A stretch of DNA of 64,000 nucleotides from Cesiribacter sp. SM1 (lineage in GTDB: Bacteria; Bacteroidota; Bacteroidia; Cytophagales; Cyclobacteriaceae), in NCBI RefSeq assembly GCF_020178975.1, contig NZ_JAHXBU010000092.1, positions 62,001-126,000 of the forward strand, written 5' to 3'. Numbering within the stretch: the stretch's first letter is position 1; each line of letters opens with the position of its first letter. This document shows, piece after piece, positions 35,868 through 46,005 of this stretch. The translations under genes and the position numbers were made by a program. A model generated the notes under the pieces. That model ran no database searches and was not told the origin of the DNA. It was given only the letters and a program-made list of their open reading frames with translations.

Positions 35868-38093
35868 TTACAACTTTACGTTTTTTAATCTAAGACTGTT
35901 GAGTACAACAGACACTGAGCTCAGGGCCATAGCGGCTCCTGCAATCATCGGATTCAGTAAAAAGCCCGTGAAGGGGTATAAAAGTCCGGCTGCAATGGGT
36001 ATACCAATAAGGTTATAGATAAAGGCCCAGAACAGGTTTTCCCTGATAGTCCTGACTGTTTTTTTCGAGAGCGTAAAGGCTTTTGGAATGTGGTTAAGGT
36101 CTGAAGAAATGAGCGTCATTTTAGCCACATCCATGGCTATATCAGAACCTTTGCCCATGGCAATACTAACATCGGCCTGTGCCAGTGCCTGTGAGTCGTT
36201 TATACCATCGCCCACCATGGCCACTATCCTGCCCTGCTGCTGCAATTCTGTTATATATGCGGCTTTATCAGTTGGCAGAACTTCAGCTTTGAAATGCTCC
36301 AGTCCCACTTTTTTGGCTACAGCCGCGGCTGTGTTTTCATTATCGCCGGTAAGCATGTGCACCTCTATTCCCTGCGACTGGAGTTGTCTGATGGCCTCGG
36401 CAGATGTTTCCTTGATGGTATCTGCTATTGCCAGTATGCCTAAAACCTCCTGGCTGTTGGCAAAGTAAATAACTGTTTTTGCCGCCTTGCGTAACTGCTG
36501 TGCCTGCTCCTCAAGTCTGGCATTAAGCCCTATCCCCTGCTCCTGTATTAGTTTCAGGTTACCTGCAAAATACCTTTCTCTTCCGTAGCGTGCTGTGGCG
36601 CCTCTGCCGGTAATGCTCTCAAAGCCCGACACCAGCAAGGCATTAACTTCTTCTTCGTACAGGCTTTTTACAACTGCCTCTGCAAGCGGATGTTCTGAAC
36701 GCTGTTCCAGCCCCAGTAAAATTTCCTTAAGCACGGGGGCTTCCTGCTCACGCAGCCACAGCCAGTCTGTTACCTGGGGCTTTCCCTGGGTAATGGTGCC
36801 TGTTTTGTCAAGAACTACTGCATTTACTTTGTATGAAGTTTCCAGGCTTTCGGCATCCTTGATCAGGATACCCTTTTCTGCTCCCTTACCTATACCTACC
36901 ATAAGTGCTGTTGGAGTAGCCAGGCCAAGGGCACAAGGACAGGCAATCACCAGCACCGTTACCAGGGCAAGAATTGCCTGTGCCAGCGTACCACCTGCCA
37001 GCAGCCATGTAATAAAAGCCAGTACGGCAATGCTGATTACCACTGGAACGAATATGCCTGCAATTTTATCGGCCAGTTTTTGCACCGGGGCTTTGCTGCC
37101 CTGCGCCTGCTGAACCATTTGCACTATATTAGCCAGCATGGTATTGGCACCTACCTTTTCTGCCCTGAATACAAAGCTGCCTTTACCATTGATGGTACCA
37201 GCAAAAACGGATTCGCCCTCTTTCTTTTCAACCGGCAGAGGTTCGCCGCTAATCATGCTTTCATCTACAAATGAGCTGCCCTCTGTAACCTTGCCATCTA
37301 CAGGAATTTTATCTCCCGGACGCACCAGTATACTGTGGCCTACTGCAACTTGCTCCAGTGGCACCTCCTGCTCCTTACCATCTACTAAAAGCCGAACTGT
37401 TTTGGGCTGCAGGCCCATTAGCTTTTTGATGGCAGAGGAGGTGTGGGCCTTAGCCCGCTCTTCCAGCAGTTTACCAAGTAAAATAAAAGCCACAATCACG
37501 GCTGCAGCCTCGTAGTACACATGCGGGTGTATGCCCTGGCGGTGCAGCACATGCGGAAAGAAGGTATTGAAGGCACTATAGGCAAAGGCAATCCCGGTAC
37601 TTAAGGCTACCAGGGTATCCATATTTGCCCTGCCATGGCGCGCCTGCTTGAAGGCATTAACAAAGAAATTACGGCCAAAGAAGAATAATACGGGCGCAGT
37701 AAGTGCCAGCATTATGTAATTGGCATAAGGCATGTCCATGAGAAACATGCCAATGACTACAACAGGAACTGACAGCACTACAGACCAGATGGTTTTGTGG
37801 CGCAGTTCGGCCAGGTGTTCTGCACGTGCCTCTTCCTGCAGTTCCTCTCCTTTTTCTTCTTCAACAATCAGGTCGTAGCCAACATCCTGCACCGCTTTTT
37901 GCAGCTCCGGCAGGCTAATCTGTTGCGGGTCCCACTCTACCTGTACTTGTTGCGTGGCGTAGTTAACACCGGCTTTTATCACCCCTTTCTGCTCCAGCAG
38001 TGTAGATTCAACACTTGCCGCACAGCCGGCACAGGTCATGCCGGTAACGGGTAGTGTTTTTTTCTCCAGGGTATTTTGTGTTAGCGTTTCCAT
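35868..38093 (-). CDS. copA: Cu(I)-translocating P-type ATPase
   Basis: This 741-residue P1B ATPase has one N-terminal HMA domain (GMTCAGC, Cys21 and Cys24), eight membrane helices, a SGEPLPVEK actuator motif, the ion-binding CPC at 385-387, the phosphorylated Asp429 in DKTGT, HPLAEAV and GDGINDS, and a C-terminal YN...SS pair ([21 protein letters not shown]) that marks Cu(I) specificity. It exports copper from the cytoplasm. The His-containing loop [15 protein letters not shown] at 181-195 may bind metal. It lies downstream of the AraC-type regulator and has its own promoter-like region with a palindrome. Confidence 0.95.
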   Translation of the reverse strand: METLTQNTLEKKTLPVTGMTCAGCAASVESTLLEQKGVIKAGVNYATQQVQVEWDPQQISLPELQKAVQDVGYDLIVEEEKGEELQEEARAEHLAELRHKTIWSVVLSVPVVVIGMFLMDMPYANYIMLALTAPVLFFFGRNFFVNAFKQARHGRANMDTLVALSTGIAFAYSAFNTFFPHVLHRQGIHPHVYYEAAAVIVAFILLGKLLEERAKAHTSSAIKKLMGLQPKTVRLLVDGKEQEVPLEQVAVGHSILVRPGDKIPVDGKVTEGSSFVDESMISGEPLPVEKKEGESVFAGTINGKGSFVFRAEKVGANTMLANIVQMVQQAQGSKAPVQKLADKIAGIFVPVVISIAVLAFITWLLAGGTLAQAILALVTVLVIACPCALGLATPTALMVGIGKGAEKGILIKDAESLETSYKVNAVVLDKTGTITQGKPQVTDWLWLREQEAPVLKEILLGLEQRSEHPLAEAVVKSLYEEEVNALLVSGFESITGRGATARYGRERYFAGNLKLIQEQGIGLNARLEEQAQQLRKAAKTVIYFANSQEVLGILAIADTIKETSAEAIRQLQSQGIEVHMLTGDNENTAAAVAKKVGLEHFKAEVLPTDKAAYITELQQQGRIVAMVGDGINDSQALAQADVSIAMGKGSDIAMDVAKMTLISSDLNHIPKAFTLSKKTVRTIRENLFWAFIYNLIGIPIAAGLLYPFTGFLLNPMIAGAAMALSSVSVVLNSLRLKNVKL

Positions 38094-38126
38094 AATGAAT
38101 GTACTCTTGTACTAAAAATCTATACA

Positions 38127-38134
38127 CAAAGATA
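38127..38134 (-). promoter_or_regulatory. candidate -7 promoter box of copA
   Basis: TATCTTTG on the minus strand matches TAnnTTTG and lies 33 bp before the copA ATG. There is no TTG at the -33 distance, which fits a promoter that depends on an activator. Confidence 0.5.
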
Positions 38135-38154
38135 CGGATGCAGGCTGCGGGGCG

Positions 38155-38174
38155 CTTTACACAATTTTGTAAAG
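38155..38174 (-). promoter_or_regulatory. palindromic candidate operator upstream of copA
   Basis: CTTTACACAATTTTGTAAAG is a 20-bp palindrome with 18 of 20 positions symmetric. Its centre is about 44 bp upstream of the start site expected from the box at 38127-38134, a typical activator position. The AraC protein encoded just upstream is the obvious candidate to bind it. Confidence 0.5.
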
Positions 38175-38334
38175 GATGTATATGTTTTTGGAGAAGTGCT
38201 GTGAGGCTCCAGGTATGGAGTTTTAGGTGTGAGTGATAAGGTGTGGGTATCAAAATACCACTCCCTGCTGACTGCTTTCACGGAGCACAATTACCATAAC
38301 TTATCTCAAACCATACAGGATTTTCTGCCAATCA

Positions 38335-38907
38335 CTATTGCCCTATTCCATCAAGGGGTTTGCGTTTATCTTCACCAATTTTTTTGAAATGGCTTGGGGT
38401 AAGGCCGGTTATCTTTTTAAACTGCGAAGAGAGGTGATGAACACTGCTGTAGCCCAGTTTCCAGGCAATTTCGCTAAGGTTAAGCTCGTCGTATACCAAC
38501 AGCTCTTTTACCTTCTCTATGCGTTGCATAATGATGTATTTCTCTATGGTGATCCCCTCCAGTGAAGAGAATAAATTGCTCAGGTAGTTGTAGTCCATGT
38601 GCAGTTCCTCTGCGATGAGATCTGAAAAATTCTCATGCCGGCGTTCATCACTGTGGTGAATTTCACGGATAACTACATTTTTGATCTTTTCAACCAGTGC
38701 TGCTTTCCGGTCGTCGAGCAGTTCAAAGCCATCCTGCTGCAGCACTTCTTTCAGCTGCTGCTTTTTCTCATCGCTGATTTCCTGTTTTACAACCATCTCA
38801 CCCAGCTTAAGGCTCTCTACCTCCAGGCCCAGCTGTTCGGCATCTTCGCGCACCACTTTAATGCAGCGGTTGCAAACCATATTTTTAATGTGTAGGGTTG
38901 TTGACAT
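38335..38907 (-). CDS. AraC-family regulator with N-terminal MxCxxC metal-binding domain
   Basis: The 190-residue protein fuses a degenerate HMA-like domain of about 65 residues (HIKNMVCNRC, Cys12 and Cys15, the MxCxxC motif of copper chaperones, and QDGFELLDDRKAAL) to an AraC/XylS DNA-binding domain with two helix-turn-helices (the second in LSEIAWKLGYSSVHHLSSQF and KKITGLTPSHFKK). This suggests a one-component metal sensor. It is encoded upstream of copA on the same strand, so it probably controls copper export. A TACAAGGTATATTGTA palindrome at 38985-39000, upstream of its own start, could be an autoregulatory site. Confidence 0.85.
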   Translation of the reverse strand: MSTTLHIKNMVCNRCIKVVREDAEQLGLEVESLKLGEMVVKQEISDEKKQQLKEVLQQDGFELLDDRKAALVEKIKNVVIREIHHSDERRHENFSDLIAEELHMDYNYLSNLFSSLEGITIEKYIIMQRIEKVKELLVYDELNLSEIAWKLGYSSVHHLSSQFKKITGLTPSHFKKIGEDKRKPLDGIGQ

Positions 38908-39103
38908 ATATATTCTGAACTTTAATGGATGATACTGGCTGCTGCCTGAGCCACTTCTATATATAAGTTAGAAGGTTTGGTTGGTACAAGGTATATTGTA
39001 TCTGGAAAGCAGGATCGATTTTTTGATAAAAAATACAGGCTGCAGCGATACCCCACTGTACTACCTCATGCCGCTGGCCCGAAATCTCATAGCCCTTTAA
39101 TAC

Positions 39104-39138
39104 AAAGAACTCCACAACTTTCGCTGTGGAGTTCTTTT
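39104..39138 (-). terminator. terminator after the infC-rpmI-rplT transcript
   Basis: A perfect 13-bp stem (AAAGAACTCCACA / TGTGGAGTTCTTT) with an 8-nt loop lies 21 bp beyond the rplT stop. T-rich sequence follows on both strands, so it may also serve plus-strand transcription. Confidence 0.8.
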
Positions 39139-39159
39139 ATACCGATACCTAAAAGTGAT

Positions 39160-39504
39160 TTATTTAACTTTAGTTACAATGGCGGTGAAAGCCTCTGGGT
39201 GGTTCATGGCCAGGTCGGCCAGTACCTTACGGTTCAGGGTGATGTTAGCAGCTTTAAGGCTACCCATCAGTTGTGAGTAAGATAAACCGTTCAGGCGGGC
39301 ACCAGCATTGATACGCTGAATCCAGATTTTGCGGTATTCGCGTTTTTTCTGCTTACGGTCGCGGTAAGCATAAGCCATACCACGCTCAACAGCGTTTTTG
39401 GCTACAGTCCATACATTTTTACGACGGCCAAAATAACCTTTGGCGGCCTTCAGGATTTTTTTTCTCCTGGCTTTAGATGCTACGTGATTTACTGATCTTG
39501 GCAT
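39160..39504 (-). CDS. rplT: 50S ribosomal protein L20
   Basis: This 114-residue protein is the full-length L20: [56 protein letters not shown] and [20 protein letters not shown]. It binds 23S rRNA early in 50S assembly, and in other bacteria represses its own operon. It is the last gene of thrS-infC-rpmI-rplT. Confidence 0.97.
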   Translation of the reverse strand: MPRSVNHVASKARRKKILKAAKGYFGRRKNVWTVAKNAVERGMAYAYRDRKQKKREYRKIWIQRINAGARLNGLSYSQLMGSLKAANITLNRKVLADLAMNHPEAFTAIVTKVK

Positions 39505-39611
39505 AGTACGTGTTGTTTTCGGCTAGAGGCGCTTCCGGAGAAGCCTTGCGTGCAAAGCGCAACCCATAATCCCGGTAAAACTTGTGTTTAACCTTGTTAT
39601 TTGAAATTTTA

Positions 39612-39806
39612 TTAGATGTTAAGCAGGTCGCGTACGCGGTTCATGTCTGACTCGTGTACAAGGGCCATTTTAACCAGACCACGCTTACGCTTGGTTGATT
39701 TCTTGGTCAGGATGTGGTTTTTAAACGCATGCTTGCGCTTAACTTTACCAGTACCTGTTAGCTTAAAACGCTTCTTCGCTCCCGCGTTCGTTTTTACTTT
39801 AGGCAT
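39612..39806 (-). CDS. rpmI: 50S ribosomal protein L35
   Basis: This 64-residue protein has the L35 pattern: [40 protein letters not shown] and a C-terminal [19 protein letters not shown]. It starts 23 bp after infC and precedes rplT by 107 bp. Confidence 0.96.
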   Translation of the reverse strand: MPKVKTNAGAKKRFKLTGTGKVKRKHAFKNHILTKKSTKRKRGLVKMALVHESDMNRVRDLLNI

Positions 39807-39829
39807 TGTTATATAATTTACAGTATCGG

Positions 39830-40390
39830 TTACTTCTTTTTAGGGGCAGCAGGCTTTGGTGTGAGCATCAGAAACATCCGCTTACCCTCCAGCTTTGGCA
39901 ACTGCTCTACTTTGGCTAGTTCTTCCAGGGCCTGGGCAAACTTCAGCAGCAAAATCTCTCCCCGCTCTTTGAAAACAATGGTACGGCCTACAAAGTGAAC
40001 ATAAGCTTTGATCTTGGCGCCTTCCTCGAGGAATTTCTTGGCGTGATTCAGCTTAAATTCAAAATCGTGGTCGTCGGTATTAGGACCAAAGCGGATTTCC
40101 TTGATAACGGTTTTGGCCGCATTTGCCTTAATTTCCTTTTGTTTTTTCTTCTGCTCGTACTTGAACTTGGAGTAGTCAATAATACGGCATACAGGCGGAT
40201 CGGCCTTGGCTGAAATTTCTACCAGGTCTAATCCCTGATCTTCGGCCATTTTAAGTGCCTGATCAATCCCGTACACGCCGGTTTCTACGTTTTCTCCAAC
40301 TACCCGTACCTGGGAAGCTCTGATTTTGCGGTTAACTTTGTAGGGTTCTTCTTCGCGAACCCTAAAGTTAGTTCTAGTAGGTCTTCTGAT
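39830..40390 (-). CDS. infC: translation initiation factor IF-3 (ATC start)
   Basis: The conserved IF-3 N-terminal domain reads back in frame past the first ATG/GTG candidates: [37 protein letters not shown] and [20 protein letters not shown], then [20 protein letters not shown] and the C-domain with [18 protein letters not shown]-type sequence. No ATG exists before these residues; an in-frame TAA closes the frame at 40405. The best start is ATC at 40388-40390, with a Shine-Dalgarno GGGAGGT 4 bp upstream, giving 186 residues. IF-3 discriminates against non-canonical start codons, so a rare ATC start allows autoregulation, as the ATT start of Escherichia coli infC does. Confidence 0.9.
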   Translation of the reverse strand: MRRPTRTNFRVREEEPYKVNRKIRASQVRVVGENVETGVYGIDQALKMAEDQGLDLVEISAKADPPVCRIIDYSKFKYEQKKKQKEIKANAAKTVIKEIRFGPNTDDHDFEFKLNHAKKFLEEGAKIKAYVHFVGRTIVFKERGEILLLKFAQALEELAKVEQLPKLEGKRMFLMLTPKPAAPKKK

Positions 40391-40394
40391 GTTT

Positions 40395-40473
40395 ACCTCC
40401 CTTATTTATGGTTGAACATAAACCATAACCGGTTACTGCAACTATACAGTAGCCGGATTTGGTCGCAAATATA
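40395..40473 (-). promoter_or_regulatory. infC leader: promoter box, two hairpins and Shine-Dalgarno
   Basis: On the minus strand there is a TATATTTG -7 box (40466-40473), then a hairpin with arms CCGGCTACTG and CAGTAACCGG (40429-40456), then a perfect hairpin TTATGGTT / AACCATAA (40406-40428) and the Shine-Dalgarno GGGAGGT (40395-40401) right before the ATC start codon. The second hairpin ends 4 nt from the Shine-Dalgarno, so its folding state would affect ribosome access. Few genes in this phylum keep such a sequence. Confidence 0.6.
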
Positions 40474-40521
40474 ACTTTTTTCAAATTCTTATAATGCCCT
40501 GCTTCGGTATTTTGTTTGGGA

Positions 40522-42462
40522 TCAGCCCAAATAATCTTTGATTTCTCCTTTAAAACGATCAACAAACTCATCAAGGCTTACACTTCCCTGGTCGCCGGCT
40601 CCATGGCGGCGAATGGAAACCACGCCCTGCTCCTGCTCTTTTTCACCTACAATCAGCATGAAGGGTACCTTCTGCACTTCTGCATCACGGATCTTTCTGC
40701 CAATCTTTTCATCGCGGTGGTCAACAGAGGCAGTAATTTCCTGCTCCTGCAGTTGTTCCTTTACCTGGTTGGCATAATCGGCATATTTTTCGCTGATCGG
40801 TAGTATGGAGACCTGATCCGGCGACAGCCAGAGCGGGAAGTTACCGGCACAGTGCTCTATGAGTACAGCTACAAAACGCTCCATGGAGCCAAAAGGTGCC
40901 CGGTGGATCATTACCGGACGATGGCGCTGGTTGTCGGCACCTACATACTCCAGCTTAAAGCGCTCGGGCAGGTTGTAATCAACCTGTATAGTACCCAACT
41001 GCCAGCTGCGGCCCAGTGCATCACGCACCATAAAGTCGAGCTTGGGACCATAAAAGGCTGCCTCGCCCTGTACCTGTACCGTCTGCAGGCCGCGTTCGTC
41101 GGCTGCTTCAATGATATCGCGCTCTGCCCTGTCCCACAGCTCATCGCCGCCAATGTATTTCTGCTTGTTGTTTGGGTCACGCAAGCTTACCTGTGCAGTG
41201 TAGTTCTCGAAGCCCAGGGCCTTGAATACATACAATACCAGGTCAATCACCTTCTTGAACTCTTCTTTCACCTGGTCGGGGCGGCAGAAAATGTGTGCAT
41301 CATCCTGTGTAAAGCCACGTACGCGGGTAAGGCCATGCAGCTCTCCGCTTTGTTCGTAACGATACACGGTACCAAACTCGGCCAGGCGAAGCGGCAGGTC
41401 TTTGTAGCTGCGCGGCTTTGCCTTATAGATCTCGCAGTGATGCGGGCAGTTCATGGGCTTCAGCAGAAACTCCTCACCTTCGTGCGGCGTGCGAATGGGC
41501 TGGAAGGAGTCTGCTCCGTACTTTTCGTAGTGGCCACTGGTAATGTAGAGTTCCTTATTACCAATGTGTGGGGTTACTACCTGCTCATAACCAGCTTTGC
41601 GTTGTGCGCGGCGCATAAACTGCTCCAGGCGCTCGCGCAGCATAGTACCTTTAGGTAACCAGAGCGGCAGGCCCATACCTACTTTTTCACTGAAGGTAAA
41701 CAGCTCCAGCTCTTTTCCCAGCTTGCGGTGGTCGCGCTTTTTGGCTTCCTCTATCATTTTCAGGTACTCCTGTAGCTCCCCTGCTTTGGGGAAAGAAATA
41801 CCGTAGATACGGGTAAGCTGTTTGCGTTTTTCATCGCCACGCCAGTAGGCGCCGGCTACGTTCAGCAGTTTTACTGCTTTGATGAAACCAGTATTGGGAA
41901 TGTGCGGTCCGCGGCAAAGGTCGGTGAAGTTACCCTGCTTGTAGAAGGTAATGCTACCATCTTCAAGACCTTCCAGCAGCTCCAGCTTATACTCATCACC
42001 TTTTTCTTCAAAATATTTAACAGCATCTGCTTTGGCCATAGGCACGCGCGTAAACTCGCTCTTGCACTTTGCCAGCTCTGCCATCTTCTCTTCTATCCGG
42101 GCCAGATCTGCTTCACCCAGGGTTTTGTCACCCAGGTCAATATCATAATAAAACCCATTTTCGATGTTTGGACCAATGCCAAACTTAACGCCGGGATAAA
42201 GTTCTTCCAGCGCTTCTGCCAATAAGTGCGCACTAGAGTGCCAGAAAGCAGCTTTGCCTTCCGGATCGTTCCAGGTGAGCAGCTTCAGGGCTGCATCCTC
42301 CTCAATGGGACGGTGTGCATCCCAAACCTGTCCGTTCACAACTGCACCCAAAACGTTGCGGGCAAGGCCTTCGCTTATGCTTTTGGCCACATCTAAACCA
42401 GTGCTGCCTTTGGGATATCGTCGTACGCTGCCATCGGGCAGGGTGATGTTAATCTGTTCCAT
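40522..42462 (-). CDS. thrS: threonyl-tRNA synthetase
   Basis: The 646-residue class II synthetase has an N-terminal TGS domain ([19 protein letters not shown]), the editing domain with [17 protein letters not shown] and GFYYDID, the catalytic core with [10 protein letters not shown] (zinc Cys and His), [20 protein letters not shown] and [13 protein letters not shown], and a C-terminal anticodon domain from about 545. It charges tRNA-Thr and edits mischarged Ser. It begins 7 bp after the stop of the TPR lipoprotein gene. Confidence 0.97.
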   Translation of the reverse strand: MEQINITLPDGSVRRYPKGSTGLDVAKSISEGLARNVLGAVVNGQVWDAHRPIEEDAALKLLTWNDPEGKAAFWHSSAHLLAEALEELYPGVKFGIGPNIENGFYYDIDLGDKTLGEADLARIEEKMAELAKCKSEFTRVPMAKADAVKYFEEKGDEYKLELLEGLEDGSITFYKQGNFTDLCRGPHIPNTGFIKAVKLLNVAGAYWRGDEKRKQLTRIYGISFPKAGELQEYLKMIEEAKKRDHRKLGKELELFTFSEKVGMGLPLWLPKGTMLRERLEQFMRRAQRKAGYEQVVTPHIGNKELYITSGHYEKYGADSFQPIRTPHEGEEFLLKPMNCPHHCEIYKAKPRSYKDLPLRLAEFGTVYRYEQSGELHGLTRVRGFTQDDAHIFCRPDQVKEEFKKVIDLVLYVFKALGFENYTAQVSLRDPNNKQKYIGGDELWDRAERDIIEAADERGLQTVQVQGEAAFYGPKLDFMVRDALGRSWQLGTIQVDYNLPERFKLEYVGADNQRHRPVMIHRAPFGSMERFVAVLIEHCAGNFPLWLSPDQVSILPISEKYADYANQVKEQLQEQEITASVDHRDEKIGRKIRDAEVQKVPFMLIVGEKEQEQGVVSIRRHGAGDQGSVSLDEFVDRFKGEIKDYLG

Positions 42463-42469
42463 CTAAAAA

Positions 42470-43591
42470 TTATTGTTCTACTGCTTTAGGCTTAACGGTA
42501 TTGATTTCCGGTAAAGCCTGACGTTGTGCCTGCTGTTGCTTCCAGCGTTCAATACGCTCAAGTGTAATTTCTACTGACTGCAAGCCCTGCCGTGCCTCCT
42601 GGTAAGTGGTATCGATCAGTAAGGCATTGCGATATTGCTCGCGTGCTGTATAGTACTGGCGCTTTTTGTCATAGAGCTTGCCAAGCCAAAAGTAAGCCTC
42701 TTTGGAACGGCTGTCAAGTGCCAGGGTGCGGTTGATATAATATTCGGCAGAATCAGCCCTGTTTTGTTCCATCTGAAGTCTTGCAATAAGCAGCATCAGG
42801 TCTGGCTTTTCTCCTCTTTTGCGCTGGATATCAAGCAATACCACCTGGGCACTGTCGGGCCTGCCTGCTTCCAGTAAAATTTCTACTATCTGCATGGGCA
42901 GTTCCTCTTTCTCGGGCTGCAGGCTGGCACTCTTGCGCATATAGGCTAGTGCCTGCCTGTAGTTCTTTTCCTTGCGGTAAATATCAGAAAGTATTTCGTA
43001 AATCTCGGGCTGATTGCTAATATTTGGCAGGTTTTGCTCTAAATGAGCTTTTGCCCGGGCTGTATCGCCCTGCATCATGTAGAGCTTGCCTTTCTGAAAA
43101 ACCAGCTGACTGTTGTGGGGCTCTGCCTCCAGCGCCTTGTTCAGAAAGTTCATTGCCTGTGCATAGCCACCCTGTTCGGCATGCACCTGCGTTAATATGG
43201 CAAGGGTGCTTGCAGTGCGGTCGCCTAACTGCCAGGCAACCTGTACAGATTCTTCTGCTCTTTTATGCTTTCCCGTTGCCAGAAACAACCTGGCCAGCTC
43301 CTTATGATACAAGGTATTGCTTGAATCGAGCTTAACAGCTCTTTTCAGGCTAAGGATGGCATTGTTTTTATTCCCGAGTGCCTCCAGGATACGCGCCTTC
43401 TGGTAATAACCGTCAGGATTATTAGGGTACTGGTCTATGGTTTCGCTTACAGCCTGTAAGGCATCCTGGTAATACTGAGAACTACTGGCCGGAACGGCAT
43501 GAATCTTCTCCCCGGTTTCTTCCGGATTGCAGGAAATTGCTACAAATAATACAATTGCCAGCAGGCAATAATATTTATAAAGTCTGTTCAT
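42470..43591 (-). CDS. tetratricopeptide-repeat lipoprotein
   Basis: This 373-residue protein has a lipoprotein signal (LLAIVLFVAISC, Cys21) and is then almost entirely TPR: about eight helix-pair repeats, for example YYQDALQAVSETIDQYPNNP, DGYYQKARILEALGNKNNAI and EAYFWLGKLYDKKRQYYTAR, ending with a Gln-rich tail. TPR lipoproteins act as scaffolds in envelope complexes. It is the first gene of a probable transcript with thrS (7-bp gap). There is no evidence of a specific partner. Confidence 0.88.
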   Translation of the reverse strand: MNRLYKYYCLLAIVLFVAISCNPEETGEKIHAVPASSSQYYQDALQAVSETIDQYPNNPDGYYQKARILEALGNKNNAILSLKRAVKLDSSNTLYHKELARLFLATGKHKRAEESVQVAWQLGDRTASTLAILTQVHAEQGGYAQAMNFLNKALEAEPHNSQLVFQKGKLYMMQGDTARAKAHLEQNLPNISNQPEIYEILSDIYRKEKNYRQALAYMRKSASLQPEKEELPMQIVEILLEAGRPDSAQVVLLDIQRKRGEKPDLMLLIARLQMEQNRADSAEYYINRTLALDSRSKEAYFWLGKLYDKKRQYYTAREQYRNALLIDTTYQEARQGLQSVEITLERIERWKQQQAQRQALPEINTVKPKAVEQ

Positions 43592-43719
43592 TACTATAAA
43601 AGTAACTAAGCATCATGTAAAGTTCTTAGTCTGCGGATAAAGTTTTACCGTGCAGCAGGTAAGATTCCTGCATTATTGTAACATCCGGAGACGTATATGG
43701 CAGGACTTGCTCTGTGTGC

Positions 43720-44025
43720 TTAAAGAGTCTGCTGCTTTTTAAGAAGCTTTGCATCCATTACAAAGGTACCGAAGGGCACAAGTGATGCAGCAAATGCCAG
43801 GAAAACCGTAACGATCGACCAGCGCATCTTTACTGCGGCCTCCAGTAAGGTTACTACATAAAGTACAAAAAGAAAACCATGTGCCCAGCCGGTATATTTT
43901 ACAAGCATTGGCATGTCTGCACCATATTTCAGGGGCATGGCAACAAACAACAGTATTATAAACGACCAGCCCTCCAGCAGGGCTATGGTTCTGAAACGGC
44001 TAAGAGCAGAATCGAAGTATTTCAT
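43720..44025 (-). CDS. DUF3817 family membrane protein
   Basis: The 101-residue protein has three hydrophobic helices and the DUF3817 pattern: RTIALLEGWSFIILLFVAMP, KYTGWAHGFLFVLYVVTLLE and a third helix followed by PFGTFVMDAKLLKKQ. The family is widespread in bacteria with no assigned function. It is a single gene between the TPR lipoprotein and the desaturase. Confidence 0.85.
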   Translation of the reverse strand: MKYFDSALSRFRTIALLEGWSFIILLFVAMPLKYGADMPMLVKYTGWAHGFLFVLYVVTLLEAAVKMRWSIVTVFLAFAASLVPFGTFVMDAKLLKKQQTL

Positions 44026-44185
44026 TTTATGTTCGCTGTATTTTCCTTTATCCAGACAATGATTTCCGGGGCTAAGTTCCCTAAAATTAGATGCCGGAAC
44101 AAGTAGATTAAACGCTCATAACCACACTTTAATTATATTTCAGATACCTGGCTTTTACCCCTGCCGGTACAGCATCGGCAAGCAT

Positions 44186-44211
44186 AAAAAAAACCGGGAG
44201 TGATCCCGGTT
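44186..44211 (-). terminator. terminator after the fatty acid desaturase gene
   Basis: A perfect stem AACCGGGA / TCCCGGTT with a GTGA loop; the A-run before it on the plus strand is the T-run of the minus-strand transcript. Confidence 0.85.
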
Positions 44212-44234
44212 CTGTGTATGTTTTCCTAGTTTTC

Positions 44235-45353
44235 TTAGGCGATTGCCTCGTTCATGCTTGGCGTTTTACCAAAGCGCTGCAGTGTGTTGATGTGAGATTT
44301 CAGCGCATCCATGAAGGTGGGGTTTTCCATATAAGGTATGCCAAACTCTTCGGCTGTTTCTTTTACAATACCAGATATTGCAGGATAATGCACATGGCAA
44401 ATCCTAGGAAATAAATGGTGCTCTACCTGGTAGTTCAGGCCACCAACATACCACGACAGCCATTTATTATGCCTGGAAAAGTTTACGGTTGTGTTCATCT
44501 GGTGTATGGCCCAGCTGTTTTCAATGGTGCCGTGCTCATCGGGAAGCGGATGGCTGGTGCCTTCTACAGTGTGAGCAAGCTGAAATACAACGGTGAGAAT
44601 AAGACCGGCAGCAAAGTGCATGAGCAGGAATCCGCTGATCACATGGCTGAAAGGCAGTCCGAATACTAAAACCGGTACTACCAGCATAGCAATCAGGTAT
44701 ATTGCTTTCAGTAAAATAATTTTTGTAAGTATAACAGCATTTTGCCTGGGAGTATTCGTATTTACGCCATTTCTGGTATACTTGAAATACTGCACAAAAT
44801 CTTTCGCAACCACCCAGTATAGCGTTAGCACACCATAGAACAAAAAGGCGTATGCATACTGCAGCCTGTGTACGCCTTTTACTTCAGTGTGGGGAGAAAA
44901 GCGCAGCACCAGTTTATCCTCTATATCATCGTCCATATGCACCACATTGGTGTAGGTATGGTGCAGTACATTATGTTGCAGTTTCCAGTTAAAAACGGCT
45001 CCCCCTAGTAGATTCAGAGAGTACCCTACCCATTCATTTACTTTTTTATTGGAAGAATAAGCACCGTGATTGGCATCGTGCATCACACTCATGCCAATGC
45101 CGGCAACACTGATGCCCATCAGAAGCCAAAGCCCCATAGACACCCAGAAACCCGGCTGAAGTGTAAGAAAGAGTGCAAAAGGCAGCAGATAGGCGATGAA
45201 CAGTACGATGGTCTTCACTACCATGGTAGTGTTGGCATGTGAGGAAATATTATTCTGGATAAAATACTGGTCTACCCTCTGGCGAAGGGTAGCAAAAAAA
45301 ATGTTTTTGTCTTTGTCTTTGGAAACAAACCTGATTTGTGATTTTCGTGTCAT
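44235..45353 (-). CDS. membrane fatty acid desaturase (acyl-CoA/acyl-lipid type)
   Basis: This 372-residue membrane protein has four to six hydrophobic helices and the three His boxes of membrane desaturases: HDANHG, HNVLHH and, near the C-terminus, QVEHHLFP. The third box with Gln first is characteristic of front-end desaturases (linoleoyl-CoA type), here without the cytochrome b5 domain, so an external electron carrier is needed. It introduces a cis double bond near the carboxyl end of a fatty acyl chain. It is a single gene with a 652-bp upstream region that probably holds its control elements. Confidence 0.9.
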   Translation of the reverse strand: MTRKSQIRFVSKDKDKNIFFATLRQRVDQYFIQNNISSHANTTMVVKTIVLFIAYLLPFALFLTLQPGFWVSMGLWLLMGISVAGIGMSVMHDANHGAYSSNKKVNEWVGYSLNLLGGAVFNWKLQHNVLHHTYTNVVHMDDDIEDKLVLRFSPHTEVKGVHRLQYAYAFLFYGVLTLYWVVAKDFVQYFKYTRNGVNTNTPRQNAVILTKIILLKAIYLIAMLVVPVLVFGLPFSHVISGFLLMHFAAGLILTVVFQLAHTVEGTSHPLPDEHGTIENSWAIHQMNTTVNFSRHNKWLSWYVGGLNYQVEHHLFPRICHVHYPAISGIVKETAEEFGIPYMENPTFMDALKSHINTLQRFGKTPSMNEAIA

Positions 45354-46005
45354 GTGTCTTTAGCTGAAATACCTAGTTGATCAGGAAATTTTTATAAGGA
45401 TGCCGGATAGATACATTGCGTGTGTTAAGGCAGGCAAATAGATAATGTCAGGCAGAAGAACTTCTCTAAATCAGCCTAAATATAGTAAATAATATGTGGC
45501 TTAAGCAGATTACATAATATATTGATATATGGTTTCATTTTGAAATATTGTTTTAACAGATCCCTACAGATATTATTATAATTTGATTTTTACAAAATTG
45601 TTAAAACAGTTGATTATGTTGGCAATTATTTTTGATGTTTGATTTCTCCCGCAGAGCATTTAGCTATATAAGCGGCTTCCCTCCCACTGGATCAGTGCAT
45701 TACAATTTATGCATGGAACAGCCCCGGCAGTAGCTATACCGTCTTCTGTTATCAACCAAAGAAAACCGGGCAGCAACGGTTATTAGAATCATTCAATTTA
45801 AGCTTCCGGTCTGAAAACCTGGAACAAATCTTTCGTAAATATAGTATACAACAACTCAGTAGAAATAGACTGGCTGTAAAGGTGTATCCTAAGCGCACCC
45901 TCCGGCCTCCCTGTCTTTGCCTGTATCCTGCTCATGCCTGTTATATATAGTATTGACAGAAGGAAATAACCCTATTTCTATTTAAGCAGTTAATAAGAAA
46001 TACAT
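45354..46005. other. 652-bp AT-rich intergenic region
   Basis: This is the divergent region between the desaturase and the nucleotidyltransferase. It is AT-rich near 45480-45620, with short repeated TTGTTAAAACAG / TTGTTTTAACAG-like sequences. I see no open frame with protein-like composition and no tRNA. Promoters for both genes should be here, but I cannot place one with confidence. Confidence 0.5.

Noticed and set aside
39830-40276. Short infC reading starting at an internal GTG
   Set aside because: The conserved IF-3 N-terminal residues continue in frame upstream for 38 codons to the ATC with a Shine-Dalgarno.
40852-41658. 268-codon plus-strand frame opposite thrS
   Set aside because: It is the antisense shadow of a highly conserved synthetase.
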